Positions 16,447 through 22,734 of a stretch of 23,911 bases of DNA are shown here, piece after piece. Positions within the stretch are counted from its first letter, which is position 1, and every line of letters starts with the position of its first letter. Made by a program: the position numbers and the translations under genes. Under the pieces are notes generated by a model, which saw only the letters and a list, made by a program, of their open reading frames with translations, made no database searches and was not told the origin of the DNA. Source of the DNA: BJGN01 sp041159865 (GTDB lineage Bacteria > Bacteroidota > Bacteroidia > Chitinophagales > Saprospiraceae); assembly GCA_041159865.1 (NCBI GenBank), contig JBEAXK010000012.1:1-23911 (forward strand), read 5' to 3'.

Positions 16447-18888
16447 ATGTTAAAAAAAGACCTGAAAAAATTCGTTTGTATTCACGGACATTTTTACCAA
16501 CCGCCGCGTGAAAATGCCTGGTTAGGGGTAATCGAATACCAGGAATCAGCAGCACCCTTTCATAATTGGAATGAACGAATAAATTTTGAATGTTACGCTC
16601 CAAATTCAGCAGCCAGGCTCCTCAACGACAGGCAGGAAATAAAAGGTATTGTCTCTAATTATACCTACATGAGCTTCAATATTGGCCCTACCTTGCTTGC
16701 ATGGATGGAAAAATATGATCCTCATGCCTATCAGGCTATTTTAGATGCCGATCAACAAAGTCTTAAATATTTCAATGGTCATGGATCAGCTATTGCACAG
16801 GTTTACAACCACATCATTATGCCACTCGCGAACAAGCGAGATAAAGAGACTCAAATTGTATGGGGCATCCATGATTTTGAATCTCGTTTTCAAAGAAAAC
16901 CTGAAGGAATGTGGTTGGCCGAAACAGCCGTTGATACCGAGACCTTAGAGATTTTAGCAGAAAATGAAATAAAATATACCCTATTAGCACCACGCCAAGG
17001 TAAGGCATTCCGAAAATTAAAGGATGAAAACTGGACGGAATGTGCACATGATAATATCGATCCGAGAAATGCCTACCGATGCTTACTACCATCCGGAAAA
17101 TCAATAGTTCTTTTCTTTTACGATGGCGGCATAGCCCAATCTGTTGCCTTCAATGGTTTACTTAATGATGGCAATTTATTTGCCGACAAAATGGCCAGCG
17201 TATTTGATCAGAATGATATCCCGCAATTAAGCCATATAGCTACCGATGGAGAAAGTTACGGACACCATCATCAATTTGGTGAAATGGCCCTTGCTGCTTG
17301 TTTTGATTCATTAATGAAAAATGAGAATATTTGTCTCACAAATTATGGACAGTTCCTGGCTGAAAATCCTCCATTATTTGAAGCACAAATACATGAAAAT
17401 AGTTCGTGGAGTTGTGTTCACGGGGTTGAAAGATGGCGGGCTGATTGTGGGTGTCACACGGGTGGTAAACCTTCCTGGAATCAAAAATGGAGAAAACCAC
17501 TTCGGGAAATTTTGGATGACTTAAGAGATGAGCTCATTCCCGTTTTTGAAAACCAGACCTTGTCCTTATTGAAAGATTCCTGGGCAGCAAGAAATGATTA
17601 TATTCAGATAATACTCCAAAGAAAATCAGAAACCATACATTCTTTTTTTGAGAAACACAGCTTAAAACCGCTACTGCCTGAGGAGAGGATTAAATTATTG
17701 CGACTATTGGAAATGCAAAGGCATGCTTTGTTAATGTTTACCAGTTGTGGATGGTTTTTCGATGAAATTTCTGGTTTGGAAACCGATCAGATTTTACAAT
17801 ATGCCCATAGAGCCATGCACTATGCTGAACAGGTAACCTCTTACAAGTTCCGCGATGAATTTCTGGCTAAATTGACCAAAATACCAAGTAATGTTTATGA
17901 TAATGGTTCTATAAGTTATCATAAAAATGTAATACCAGCCGCTGTCTCTCTTGAGAGAGTTGGTATGCATTATGCCGCATCTTCTCTTTTTGAAGATTAT
18001 CCAGAGGAATTATCCTTATTCAGCTATCAAATGAAAAGTCTGAACTTTAACCGATGGAAATCTGGAACGCACGCCATTGCTGCAGGCCGGACTATGATTA
18101 TTTCTCAAACCACCTATACGGAAAAGGAATTTGCATTTGCAGTAATTTATCTTGGGCAGTACAATCTATTCGGACAGATTTCATTGGATATGCCTGTTGA
18201 TAAATTTGAAAAAATGACTGCTAAAATCGATGCTGCTATCAAAGGTACCGATTTAGGAAGGGTAATTGGAATCATGCAAGATTATTGTGGTGGCGAAAGA
18301 TTTTCATTCTGGCATCTGTTTCGGGATGAAAAGAGGAAAATCATCAACCAGATTAATCAACAGAGCCTTAAATCTGTCGAATATACTTTCAGAGGTATGT
18401 ACCAGGAGACCTATCCCCTAATGTTAGGACTTAAAGAGATAGACATGCCCATACCCTCCCCTTTCAAAGATACTGCCGCTTACATCTATAATCTGGAATT
18501 TAAAAACCTTCTGCTTGCCAAAGAAATGGATTTGGCGAGACTAAAATCGGTACTTCAAATAATGAAAGAATGGGATTTTGAGTTGGTGGAAAAACCGGAA
18601 ATCATTCATCTGGCTAACAATAAAATTTATAGCTGTTTGGTTACCCTGTCGCAGGCAGATAAAAAAGTGGAATCGTTGTGTTCAGACCTGATTACCTTTT
18701 TAACTACCCTTTTAGGTATGCCATTAGCCTTGAATTTATGGCGAAGTCAAAATTATATTTTCAGTGAATATGGTGCACGCGCATTTAAACAAAAATTAGC
18801 GGATGGAACTTTGTCGATGGAAAAATTTCAGCAATTAACGCAAATTATGGGTATTGCTATCCTTGATCTAGAATTGAATCCAGTTTAA
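16447..18888 (+). CDS. Glycoside hydrolase family 57 protein with DUF3536-type C-terminus
   Basis: This is a cytoplasmic alpha-glucan-active-type enzyme (no signal peptide) of the GH57 amylase/branching-enzyme clan. I chose the ATG at 16447 (813 residues): a GTG at 16411 would add 12 unconserved residues and leave only 2 nt to the PIG-L start. Conserved GH57 regions, numbered from this ATG: HGHFYQPPRENAW (13-25); GHGSAIAQVYNHIIMPLAN (111-129); GMWLAETAVD with likely nucleophile E159; and ATDGESYGHHHQFG (266-279) with likely acid/base D267. The rest, with WRADCGCHTGG and the long helical C-terminus, matches the DUF3536 layout. Substrate and reaction are not established for most such proteins, so 'amylase' would be over-precise. 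No other glycogen genes are visible here. Confidence 0.88.
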   Translation: MLKKDLKKFVCIHGHFYQPPRENAWLGVIEYQESAAPFHNWNERINFECYAPNSAARLLNDRQEIKGIVSNYTYMSFNIGPTLLAWMEKYDPHAYQAILDADQQSLKYFNGHGSAIAQVYNHIIMPLANKRDKETQIVWGIHDFESRFQRKPEGMWLAETAVDTETLEILAENEIKYTLLAPRQGKAFRKLKDENWTECAHDNIDPRNAYRCLLPSGKSIVLFFYDGGIAQSVAFNGLLNDGNLFADKMASVFDQNDIPQLSHIATDGESYGHHHQFGEMALAACFDSLMKNENICLTNYGQFLAENPPLFEAQIHENSSWSCVHGVERWRADCGCHTGGKPSWNQKWRKPLREILDDLRDELIPVFENQTLSLLKDSWAARNDYIQIILQRKSETIHSFFEKHSLKPLLPEERIKLLRLLEMQRHALLMFTSCGWFFDEISGLETDQILQYAHRAMHYAEQVTSYKFRDEFLAKLTKIPSNVYDNGSISYHKNVIPAAVSLERVGMHYAASSLFEDYPEELSLFSYQMKSLNFNRWKSGTHAIAAGRTMIISQTTYTEKEFAFAVIYLGQYNLFGQISLDMPVDKFEKMTAKIDAAIKGTDLGRVIGIMQDYCGGERFSFWHLFRDEKRKIINQINQQSLKSVEYTFRGMYQETYPLMLGLKEIDMPIPSPFKDTAAYIYNLEFKNLLLAKEMDLARLKSVLQIMKEWDFELVEKPEIIHLANNKIYSCLVTLSQADKKVESLCSDLITFLTTLLGMPLALNLWRSQNYIFSEYGARAFKQKLADGTLSMEKFQQLTQIMGIAILDLELNPV

Positions 18889-18915
18889 AGAAATATTTAC
18901 CATGTTTTAAATGCT

Positions 18916-18923
18916 TACCTTTG
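18916..18923 (+). promoter_or_regulatory. Exact match to the Bacteroidota -7 promoter element
   Basis: TACCTTTG matches TAnnTTTG exactly. It ends 17 nt before the ATG of the 60-codon gene at 18941. A matching -33 TTG is not clear about 19-20 nt upstream, so this is a candidate only. Confidence 0.4.
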
Positions 18924-18940
18924 GATAAATATAAATCAAA

Positions 18941-19123
18941 ATGGTTATTGCAAATCTTGTTTATGACGTGGTCCTCAAAAAATTGATGGAGAATGATAAC
19001 TTAGCTAAATTTTTTATGGATAAGATTTTAGAACAAAATATCGAAGACCTTAAAGTAAAACCCGAAGCTTTTGGTTACTTAAAAAAAGATGAAAAGGAGT
19101 TTGCTAACCCATTCGATAGATGA
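18941..19123 (+). pseudogene. Short remnant resembling PD-(D/E)XK-type nuclease/transposase proteins (60 aa)
   Basis: The 60-residue product begins MVIANLVYDVVLKKLMENDN and continues LAKFFMDKILEQNIEDLKVKP. This is the pattern (A-x-P/L-x-YDVVFK-x-LMED, then AK-x-hhh-x-I-hh) that opens a family of about 300-residue Bacteroidota proteins related to PD-(D/E)XK nucleases. The catalytic part is absent. After TGA at 19121-19123 there is a second in-frame TAA at 19127-19129. The same frame then stays open to a TAA at 19191-19193, which may be more decayed coding sequence. It could instead be a genuine short protein. The family assignment is from memory of the N-terminal pattern only. Confidence 0.4.
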
Positions 19124-19248
19124 CTTTAATCTAAATTGTTCAAAGAGTTAAGTGTTTTAAAGCGGTCATTTATGGAACAGCAGGCTAAGTAATTTTACTA
19201 CTTCCTTCAAATTTACATTCAGTTCAACCCTTTATTTTCCTAATAGTC

Positions 19249-19299
19249 ACACACTAAATCATCACATTATAGTTGCATCTTTTGAGGAAATAGGGAGCC
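19249..19299 (+). repeat. Intergenic repeat, copy A
   Basis: This is the first of three same-orientation copies (also 19848-19897 and 20945-20995). Shared blocks are AATCATC, ATTATAG (with TTG after it in A and C), CTTTTG and GGGAGCC. A and C match at 39 of 51 ungapped positions, and weaker similarity reaches about 30 nt further upstream. It sits 77 nt before the DinB-like gene. Confidence 0.7.
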
Positions 19300-19308
19300 A
19301 GCATGATA

Positions 19309-19339
19309 AACAGGTTATACTATTATAGTGTAACCTGTT
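19309..19339. repeat. 12-bp inverted repeat upstream of the DinB-like gene
   Basis: AACAGGTTATAC (19309-19320) pairs with GTGTAACCTGTT (19328-19339) over 12 pairs, including one G-T pair, with the 7-nt loop TATTATA. No T-run follows on the plus strand, so it is not a standard terminator. It could be an operator or an RNA leader structure, and it ends 37 nt before the DinB start. Confidence 0.65.
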
Positions 19340-19376
19340 ATATTTACGTTAATAATTAACCTCAGAATGATTAAAA

Positions 19377-19817
19377 ATGGGAACAGAAATCTTTAAAGAC
19401 CTTTTGGCACAAAATATTATTTCTTGTGGTTTTTCATTGAATATGGTAAATAGTGAGAATGTTTCGAAGTCGTTAAATGAAAACACAGCTTCTGTTGGCT
19501 TCATTTATAGGCATATTGGTGAGACAATGCTTATGTTTGGATATTTTTTTGGCAAACAAAGCGACATTCAAAATACTACCATGGGGAAACAAGATGAGGG
19601 CCAGGGACAAGATTATGAGGAGAGTAAAAGGCTTATTGAACAAGGATTTAAATTGCTAGATGAGATTGTAGAAAGTACGCCTATTTCAGAATGGTCGGAA
19701 ATTGTTCAAACGCCATTTTTTGGAGCAGTTTCAAAAGTTAGATTGTTTTCCCACATTTTATATCATAATTCATACCATTCAGGCCAAATTGCCCTTGCGA
19801 TAAAAAGAGGCATTTAA
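19377..19817 (+). CDS. DinB-fold (DinB/YfiT-like) metal-dependent protein
   Basis: The 146-residue protein is probably a four-helix-bundle metalloenzyme. The expected metal-binding histidines are visible: H46 (SVGFIYRHIGE) and H130 plus H134 in HILYHNSYHSGQIALAIKRG. The last segment is the typical DinB C-terminus. Members of this superfamily include thiol-dependent transferases, but most are uncharacterised, so no reaction is assigned. ATG at 19377 gives a normal N-terminal helix (IFKDLLAQNIISCGFSLNMV). It stands alone between two copies of the intergenic repeat. Another DinB-like gene begins at 23623. Confidence 0.8.
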   Translation: MGTEIFKDLLAQNIISCGFSLNMVNSENVSKSLNENTASVGFIYRHIGETMLMFGYFFGKQSDIQNTTMGKQDEGQGQDYEESKRLIEQGFKLLDEIVESTPISEWSEIVQTPFFGAVSKVRLFSHILYHNSYHSGQIALAIKRGI

Positions 19818-19847
19818 ATTATTGGAACGCATAAATTCTTGATGGAG

Positions 19848-19897
19848 ACATGCTTAATTATATTATTATAGCTTCATCCTTTGTTAAAAGGGGAGCC
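19848..19897 (+). repeat. Intergenic repeat, copy B
   Basis: This is the second copy of the 50-51 nt repeat. It begins ACATGCTTAATTATATTATT and ends AAAAGGGGAGCC. It lies between the DinB-like gene (ends 19817) and the first alpha/beta hydrolase (starts 19997). It is one base shorter than the other copies after TTTGTT. Confidence 0.7.
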
Positions 19898-19900
19898 ATA

Positions 19901-19978
19901 ATGGAAAAAACGTCAGAAATCATGGCATTTTCTTCGTCTATCAATGAGTTAGAGGTGTTGCATTTCGACGTGTTTTAA
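19901..19978 (+). CDS. Possible 25-codon leader frame
   Basis: ATG at 19901 follows AGGGGAG of repeat B with a 5-nt spacer, which is a Shine-Dalgarno-like start in a region where real genes lack one. The product (MEKTSEIMAF...HFDVF) is not recognised. It overlaps the long inverted repeat. It may be chance, a leader peptide, or a gene relic. Confidence 0.2.
   Translation: MEKTSEIMAFSSSINELEVLHFDVF
19905..19976. repeat. Long inverted repeat after repeat copy B
   Basis: The left arm 19905-19920 pairs with the right arm 19962-19976: AAAA, one A-G mismatch, ACGTC, a bulged A, then GAAAT against ATTTC and the complementary tail. This makes 14 paired bases around a 41-nt loop. It covers the tiny frame at 19901-19978 and ends 20 nt before the hydrolase start. 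Confidence 0.5.
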
Positions 19979-19996
19979 ATTAACTTTAGTGAAAAA

Positions 19997-20806
19997 ATGA
20001 GGTGTTTTCTTTTAATTTTATGCATGTCAATAATGATTGATTCAGCAAATGGGTTTCCTTCAATCGCAGATAAGACCATCAATATTGAAGGAATAAATAT
20101 CGCTTACAAAGACGAGGGAAGCGGTCAAATTATTTTGTGTCTTCACGCCTTAGGGCATAGCTCAAAAGACTTTGCTTCTCTTTATAAATTGCCTTTAGAG
20201 AAATTTAGAATTATTGCACTGGATTTTCCAGGTCAAGGTCTTTCTTCCCCTTCATCCGTTCATGTATCTTCAAGCTATTACTGTGGGTTAACAAACAAGT
20301 TTATCCAACTGTTGGATTTGAAAAATATCATTGTCGTTGGAAATTCTATTGGAGGCGCTGTAGCAATAAGAATTGCAAACAATAATCCAAATGTTAGATT
20401 ACTCTCCTTAAGCAACCCAGCAGGTTTAGACAAGAGGGGGTTTATTGCCCCATTCTTTTTGAACTATATGGTTCATTTTTTTCAAAAAGGGGTGAAGAAA
20501 AATCCTTCTTTTCAAAATCAATTTGATAACTACTATAAAAAAGTGTTGATTACTGAAACTTCATTGAATAGAAGAGCAGAAATTGTTAATGACGGATATC
20601 GATTATCATCTTTATTGGTTCAAGGGTGGTCATCTTTTAAATTAGATGAAGAAGATGTAAGGCCATTTATTAAAAATATTCATTGCCCAGTTTTATTAAC
20701 CTGGGCGATGAAAGATAAGTTTGTTCAGTTTGGTAGAAATAAAAAAGCAATTGAACAATTTCCCCATTATATTTTATTAAATTATCCCATTGGGCATACA
20801 CCTTAA
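19997..20806 (+). CDS. Exported alpha/beta hydrolase, C-terminus cut by an in-frame stop
   Basis: This is a serine hydrolase of the alpha/beta-fold superfamily. It has an N-terminal signal-like segment (MRCFLLILCMSIMIDSANGF), an oxyanion region LCLHALGHSS (47-56), strand ALDFPGQGLSS, nucleophile elbow GNSIGG with S117, acid D240 (WAMKDKFV) and base H267 (YPIGHTP). The frame stops at TAA 20804-20806, directly after GHTP. In-frame bases up to 20863 would then read IEMPEKFNTDFIDFINNN, which is the normal end of this family. A single TTA-to-TAA change would explain this. All catalytic residues remain, so the truncated protein might still fold, but the last helix is lost. Substrate is unknown. Confidence 0.82.
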   Translation: MRCFLLILCMSIMIDSANGFPSIADKTINIEGINIAYKDEGSGQIILCLHALGHSSKDFASLYKLPLEKFRIIALDFPGQGLSSPSSVHVSSSYYCGLTNKFIQLLDLKNIIVVGNSIGGAVAIRIANNNPNVRLLSLSNPAGLDKRGFIAPFFLNYMVHFFQKGVKKNPSFQNQFDNYYKKVLITETSLNRRAEIVNDGYRLSSLLVQGWSSFKLDEEDVRPFIKNIHCPVLLTWAMKDKFVQFGRNKKAIEQFPHYILLNYPIGHTP

Positions 20807-20863
20807 ATAGAAATGCCAGAAAAATTTAATACTGACTTTATTGACTTTATAAATAATAACTAA
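20807..20863 (+). pseudogene. Orphaned last 18 codons of the alpha/beta hydrolase
   Basis: This is the in-frame continuation beyond the TAA at 20804-20806. It encodes IEMPEKFNTDFIDFINNN and ends in TAA at 20861-20863. The E-M-P-x-x-F-N-x-D-F-hh-FI pattern is the usual last helix after the catalytic His in this family. It shows that the stop is recent and is not the ancestral end. Confidence 0.7.
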
Positions 20864-20944
20864 AAAGATGGGCCACTGATTTAGATTTTGATTTAACCCC
20901 CTGTAAACATGCATGAGGTTAAACCTTTCAATTTCTAGATAATA

Positions 20945-20995
20945 ACATACTCAATCATCGTATTATAGTTGTAACTTTTGTTGAAAAGGGGAAGC
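20945..20995 (+). repeat. Intergenic repeat, copy C
   Basis: This is the third copy of the 51-nt repeat, closest to copy A (39 of 51). It contains AATCATCGTATTATAGTTG, then CTTTTGTTGAAAAGGGGA. It lies 82 nt after the end of the extended hydrolase frame. The following bases form an imperfect inverted repeat, TGC..GAGAGG with CCTCTCGCA, ending at 21061. Confidence 0.7.
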
Positions 20996-21066
20996 TAAAG
21001 TGCACGAGAGGTAAGAAATGACCTCTATTTAATTTTTATAACCTTCCATAACCCTCTCGCATTGAT

Positions 21067-21102
21067 TAAAACCTACATTGGGGATTTATACTTTAGGTTT
21101 TA
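21067..21102. repeat. Perfect 9-bp inverted repeat
   Basis: TAAAACCTA (21067-21075) and TAGGTTTTA (21094-21102) are exact complements separated by 18 nt. It lies between repeat copy C and the Crp-like gene. The function is unknown. Confidence 0.55.
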
Positions 21103-21189
21103 CCATCCACTTTCATATACAATGAGGTTAAGTCTTCCAATTTGGAAAATGTCTATTTAGGTATTCTTTAAAAGGTGAAAAATCTTTAT

Positions 21190-21318
21190 TCACTTCTTTT
21201 TGGGAACATTCCAAAGCAGTTTATTGAAACTTTTAAGATTAATACCAGCAAACAACAGAACTTTTTCGTTAGATGCAGTTTCATCATTTTTCTGACGCTT
21301 TTTAATTATTTTTGACAT
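21190..21318 (-). CDS. Possible 42-codon minus-strand gene or gene fragment
   Basis: ATG at 21316-21318 and TGA at 21190-21192 enclose a product that is basic at its start (MSKIIKKRQKNDETASNEK), followed by VLLFAGINLKSFNKLLWNVP. The final hydrophobic-NLK pattern is faintly like the C-terminal tail of IS1182-type transposases, so it could be a transposon relic. This resemblance is weak. It is the only frame of note in this stretch. Confidence 0.25.
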   Translation of the reverse strand: MSKIIKKRQKNDETASNEKVLLFAGINLKSFNKLLWNVPKKK

Positions 21319-21391
21319 TGGGTTCTTGAATAGAGTTTAGTGCCAATTATCCCAAACAAACACAAAACCGCTTGAAGATAGCTGAAAGGCA

Positions 21392-22024
21392 ATGTCGATG
21401 ATCTCTTTAAAAAATAAGTCACTAAAATTGAAAGAAGAAATAGAAGCATATTTAAAGTCATTCCAAACAATTTGTCCAAATGCGAAAATTGAAGAATTGA
21501 ACTATCTCGAAAGCGGATTATCAGTTGTAGAATTAAAGGCAAAACATTTCTTTATTTATGCCAATACAATACAGAAAGAAATTGGGTTTGTATATTCCGG
21601 ATTATTGCGCGCATTTTATATCGACAATAACGGCAATGAAATTTCAGTCAACTTTATTCGTGAAAACAGATATGCGACGCATTATTCTGCATTTATTACA
21701 CGAACTCCCAGCAAGTATTACTTTCAATGTCTAGAACCTACCGTTTTAGTTACCATCTCTTACAAACATATTCAAGAAGGCTATCAAAAATTTCCAATTT
21801 TTGAACGATATGGAAGATTAGTAGCTGAAAGTGTCTTGAAAATTCAACAAAAACGTATCGAGGGGTTTCTTTTTGACAATGCAGAAGCAAGGTACCTGGA
21901 TTTTATAAATGAAAATCCTGACCTATTTAACAGAGTATCTTTATCCTACTTAGCATCCTATCTTGGCATAGAGAGACAATCTCTAACAAGAATAAGAAAA
22001 AAATTAGCTAATCACTCATTTTGA
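21392..22024 (+). CDS. Crp/Fnr-family transcriptional regulator
   Basis: The protein has 210 residues. The N-terminal cyclic-nucleotide-binding-like beta-roll spans about 20-125, with KEIGFVYSGLLRAFYIDNNG and NFIRENRYATHY. A long dimerisation helix follows (EGYQKFPIFERYGRLVAESV), then a C-terminal helix-turn-helix (about 178-207; VSLSYLASYLGIERQSLTRIRKKL). It lacks the PRE-x-x-R-type phosphate-binding cassette of cAMP-binding Crp and has no Cys cluster like Fnr, as is usual for Bacteroidota paralogues, so the signal is unknown. It lies 67 nt upstream of the oxidoreductase-hydrolase pair and probably controls that group or itself. Confidence 0.88.
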   Translation: MSMISLKNKSLKLKEEIEAYLKSFQTICPNAKIEELNYLESGLSVVELKAKHFFIYANTIQKEIGFVYSGLLRAFYIDNNGNEISVNFIRENRYATHYSAFITRTPSKYYFQCLEPTVLVTISYKHIQEGYQKFPIFERYGRLVAESVLKIQQKRIEGFLFDNAEARYLDFINENPDLFNRVSLSYLASYLGIERQSLTRIRKKLANHSF

Positions 22025-22091
22025 CACTTTTGAGTCAGTAATAAGCAAAATATCCTGCTGAATTTTACATTGAAAAAATATCAAATTAAAA

Positions 22092-22733
22092 ATGAAACTA
22101 ATCATCTTCGGTGCCACAGGTTTTTCGGGACAAGCTATTTTGAGGTTAGCCTTAACTAAAAGTTATCAAGTCACTGTGCTTGTTCGAAATAAATCGGCTA
22201 TCACCATTAAACATGATAATCTTACCGTCATCCAGGGCAACGTCTTAGATAACAAAGATGTTAAAAAAGCATTGGAACATCAGGATGCCGTAATTCAATG
22301 TTTGGGTGTTGGAGGAAAAGGAGATGGAAGGCTAACTACTTTTATTTCTGATGCCACAAAAATAATTGTAGAAGAAATGGGAAAACAGAAAGTACAAAGG
22401 CTAATTGCCATGAGCAATGTTGGAGCTGGAAATAGTCTATCTTTTCAACCCTGGTTTTTCACAAAATTTATTCTCCCCTACTTCATGAAGTGGCTCAAGG
22501 TAATTATTGATGATAAAAACAGAATGGAGACAGTCATTATGAACAGTGAGTTGGAATGGACAATTGTGCGTTGCCCAAATATTATTGACAAAACACCGAA
22601 AGGTAATGTACACCCAACCTTGGAAGGTAAAGGATTGAAATTAACCGTCACCTTGGGCGATATGGCTGAGTTTATTATTCATCAATTAACGGATAGTACT
22701 TATTTAAGGCAGGCTCCATCCGTTAGTAATTGA
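22092..22733 (+). CDS. NAD(P)-binding oxidoreductase (atypical SDR / NmrA-like)
   Basis: This 213-residue Rossmann-fold protein has the dinucleotide motif IIFGATGFSG (G7, G10, G13), VTVLVRN after the second strand, VIQGNVLD, DAVIQCLGVGG, and VQRLIAMSNVGAG at the fourth strand. LEWTIVRCPNIIDK is typical of the NAD(P)H-binding family that includes biliverdin-reductase-B-like and NmrA-like proteins. No SDR YxxxK pair is visible, which fits the atypical group. The substrate is unknown. Its stop lies one base before the ATG of the next gene, so translation is probably coupled. Confidence 0.85.
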   Translation: MKLIIFGATGFSGQAILRLALTKSYQVTVLVRNKSAITIKHDNLTVIQGNVLDNKDVKKALEHQDAVIQCLGVGGKGDGRLTTFISDATKIIVEEMGKQKVQRLIAMSNVGAGNSLSFQPWFFTKFILPYFMKWLKVIIDDKNRMETVIMNSELEWTIVRCPNIIDKTPKGNVHPTLEGKGLKLTVTLGDMAEFIIHQLTDSTYLRQAPSVSN

Positions 22734-22734
22734 A

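Larger units (their letters stand above)
20864..21391. other. 528-bp non-coding stretch with repeats and hairpins
   Basis: The only gene candidate is a weak minus-strand frame (21190-21318). The first half is dense in short structures: a hairpin of TTTAACC (20892-20898) with GGTTAAA (20917-20923); repeat copy C (20945-20995); an imperfect inverted repeat (21001-21061); and a perfect 9-bp inverted repeat (21067-21102). A 22-nt direct repeat, ATGAGGTTAA followed after two variable bases by CTT(T/C)CAATTT, occurs at 20913-20934 and 21122-21143. The last 70 bp must contain the promoter of the Crp-like gene, but no exact TAnnTTTG is seen. Confidence 0.55.

Noticed and set aside
19249..20995. CRISPR array
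   Set aside because: There are only three degenerate copies, spaced about 600 and 1100 nt apart with genes between them. Spacers are not of uniform size and there are no cas genes.
19249..21061. Integron cassette array with attC sites
   Set aside because: The repeat, gene, repeat layout is similar, but no GTTRRRY/RYYYAAC core pairs bound the structures, the conserved part is on one side only, and no integron integrase is present.
21306..21542. 78-codon minus-strand hydrophobic frame
   Set aside because: It is largely antisense to the Crp-like gene and its apparent hydrophobicity comes from the complement of Lys/Glu-rich codons.
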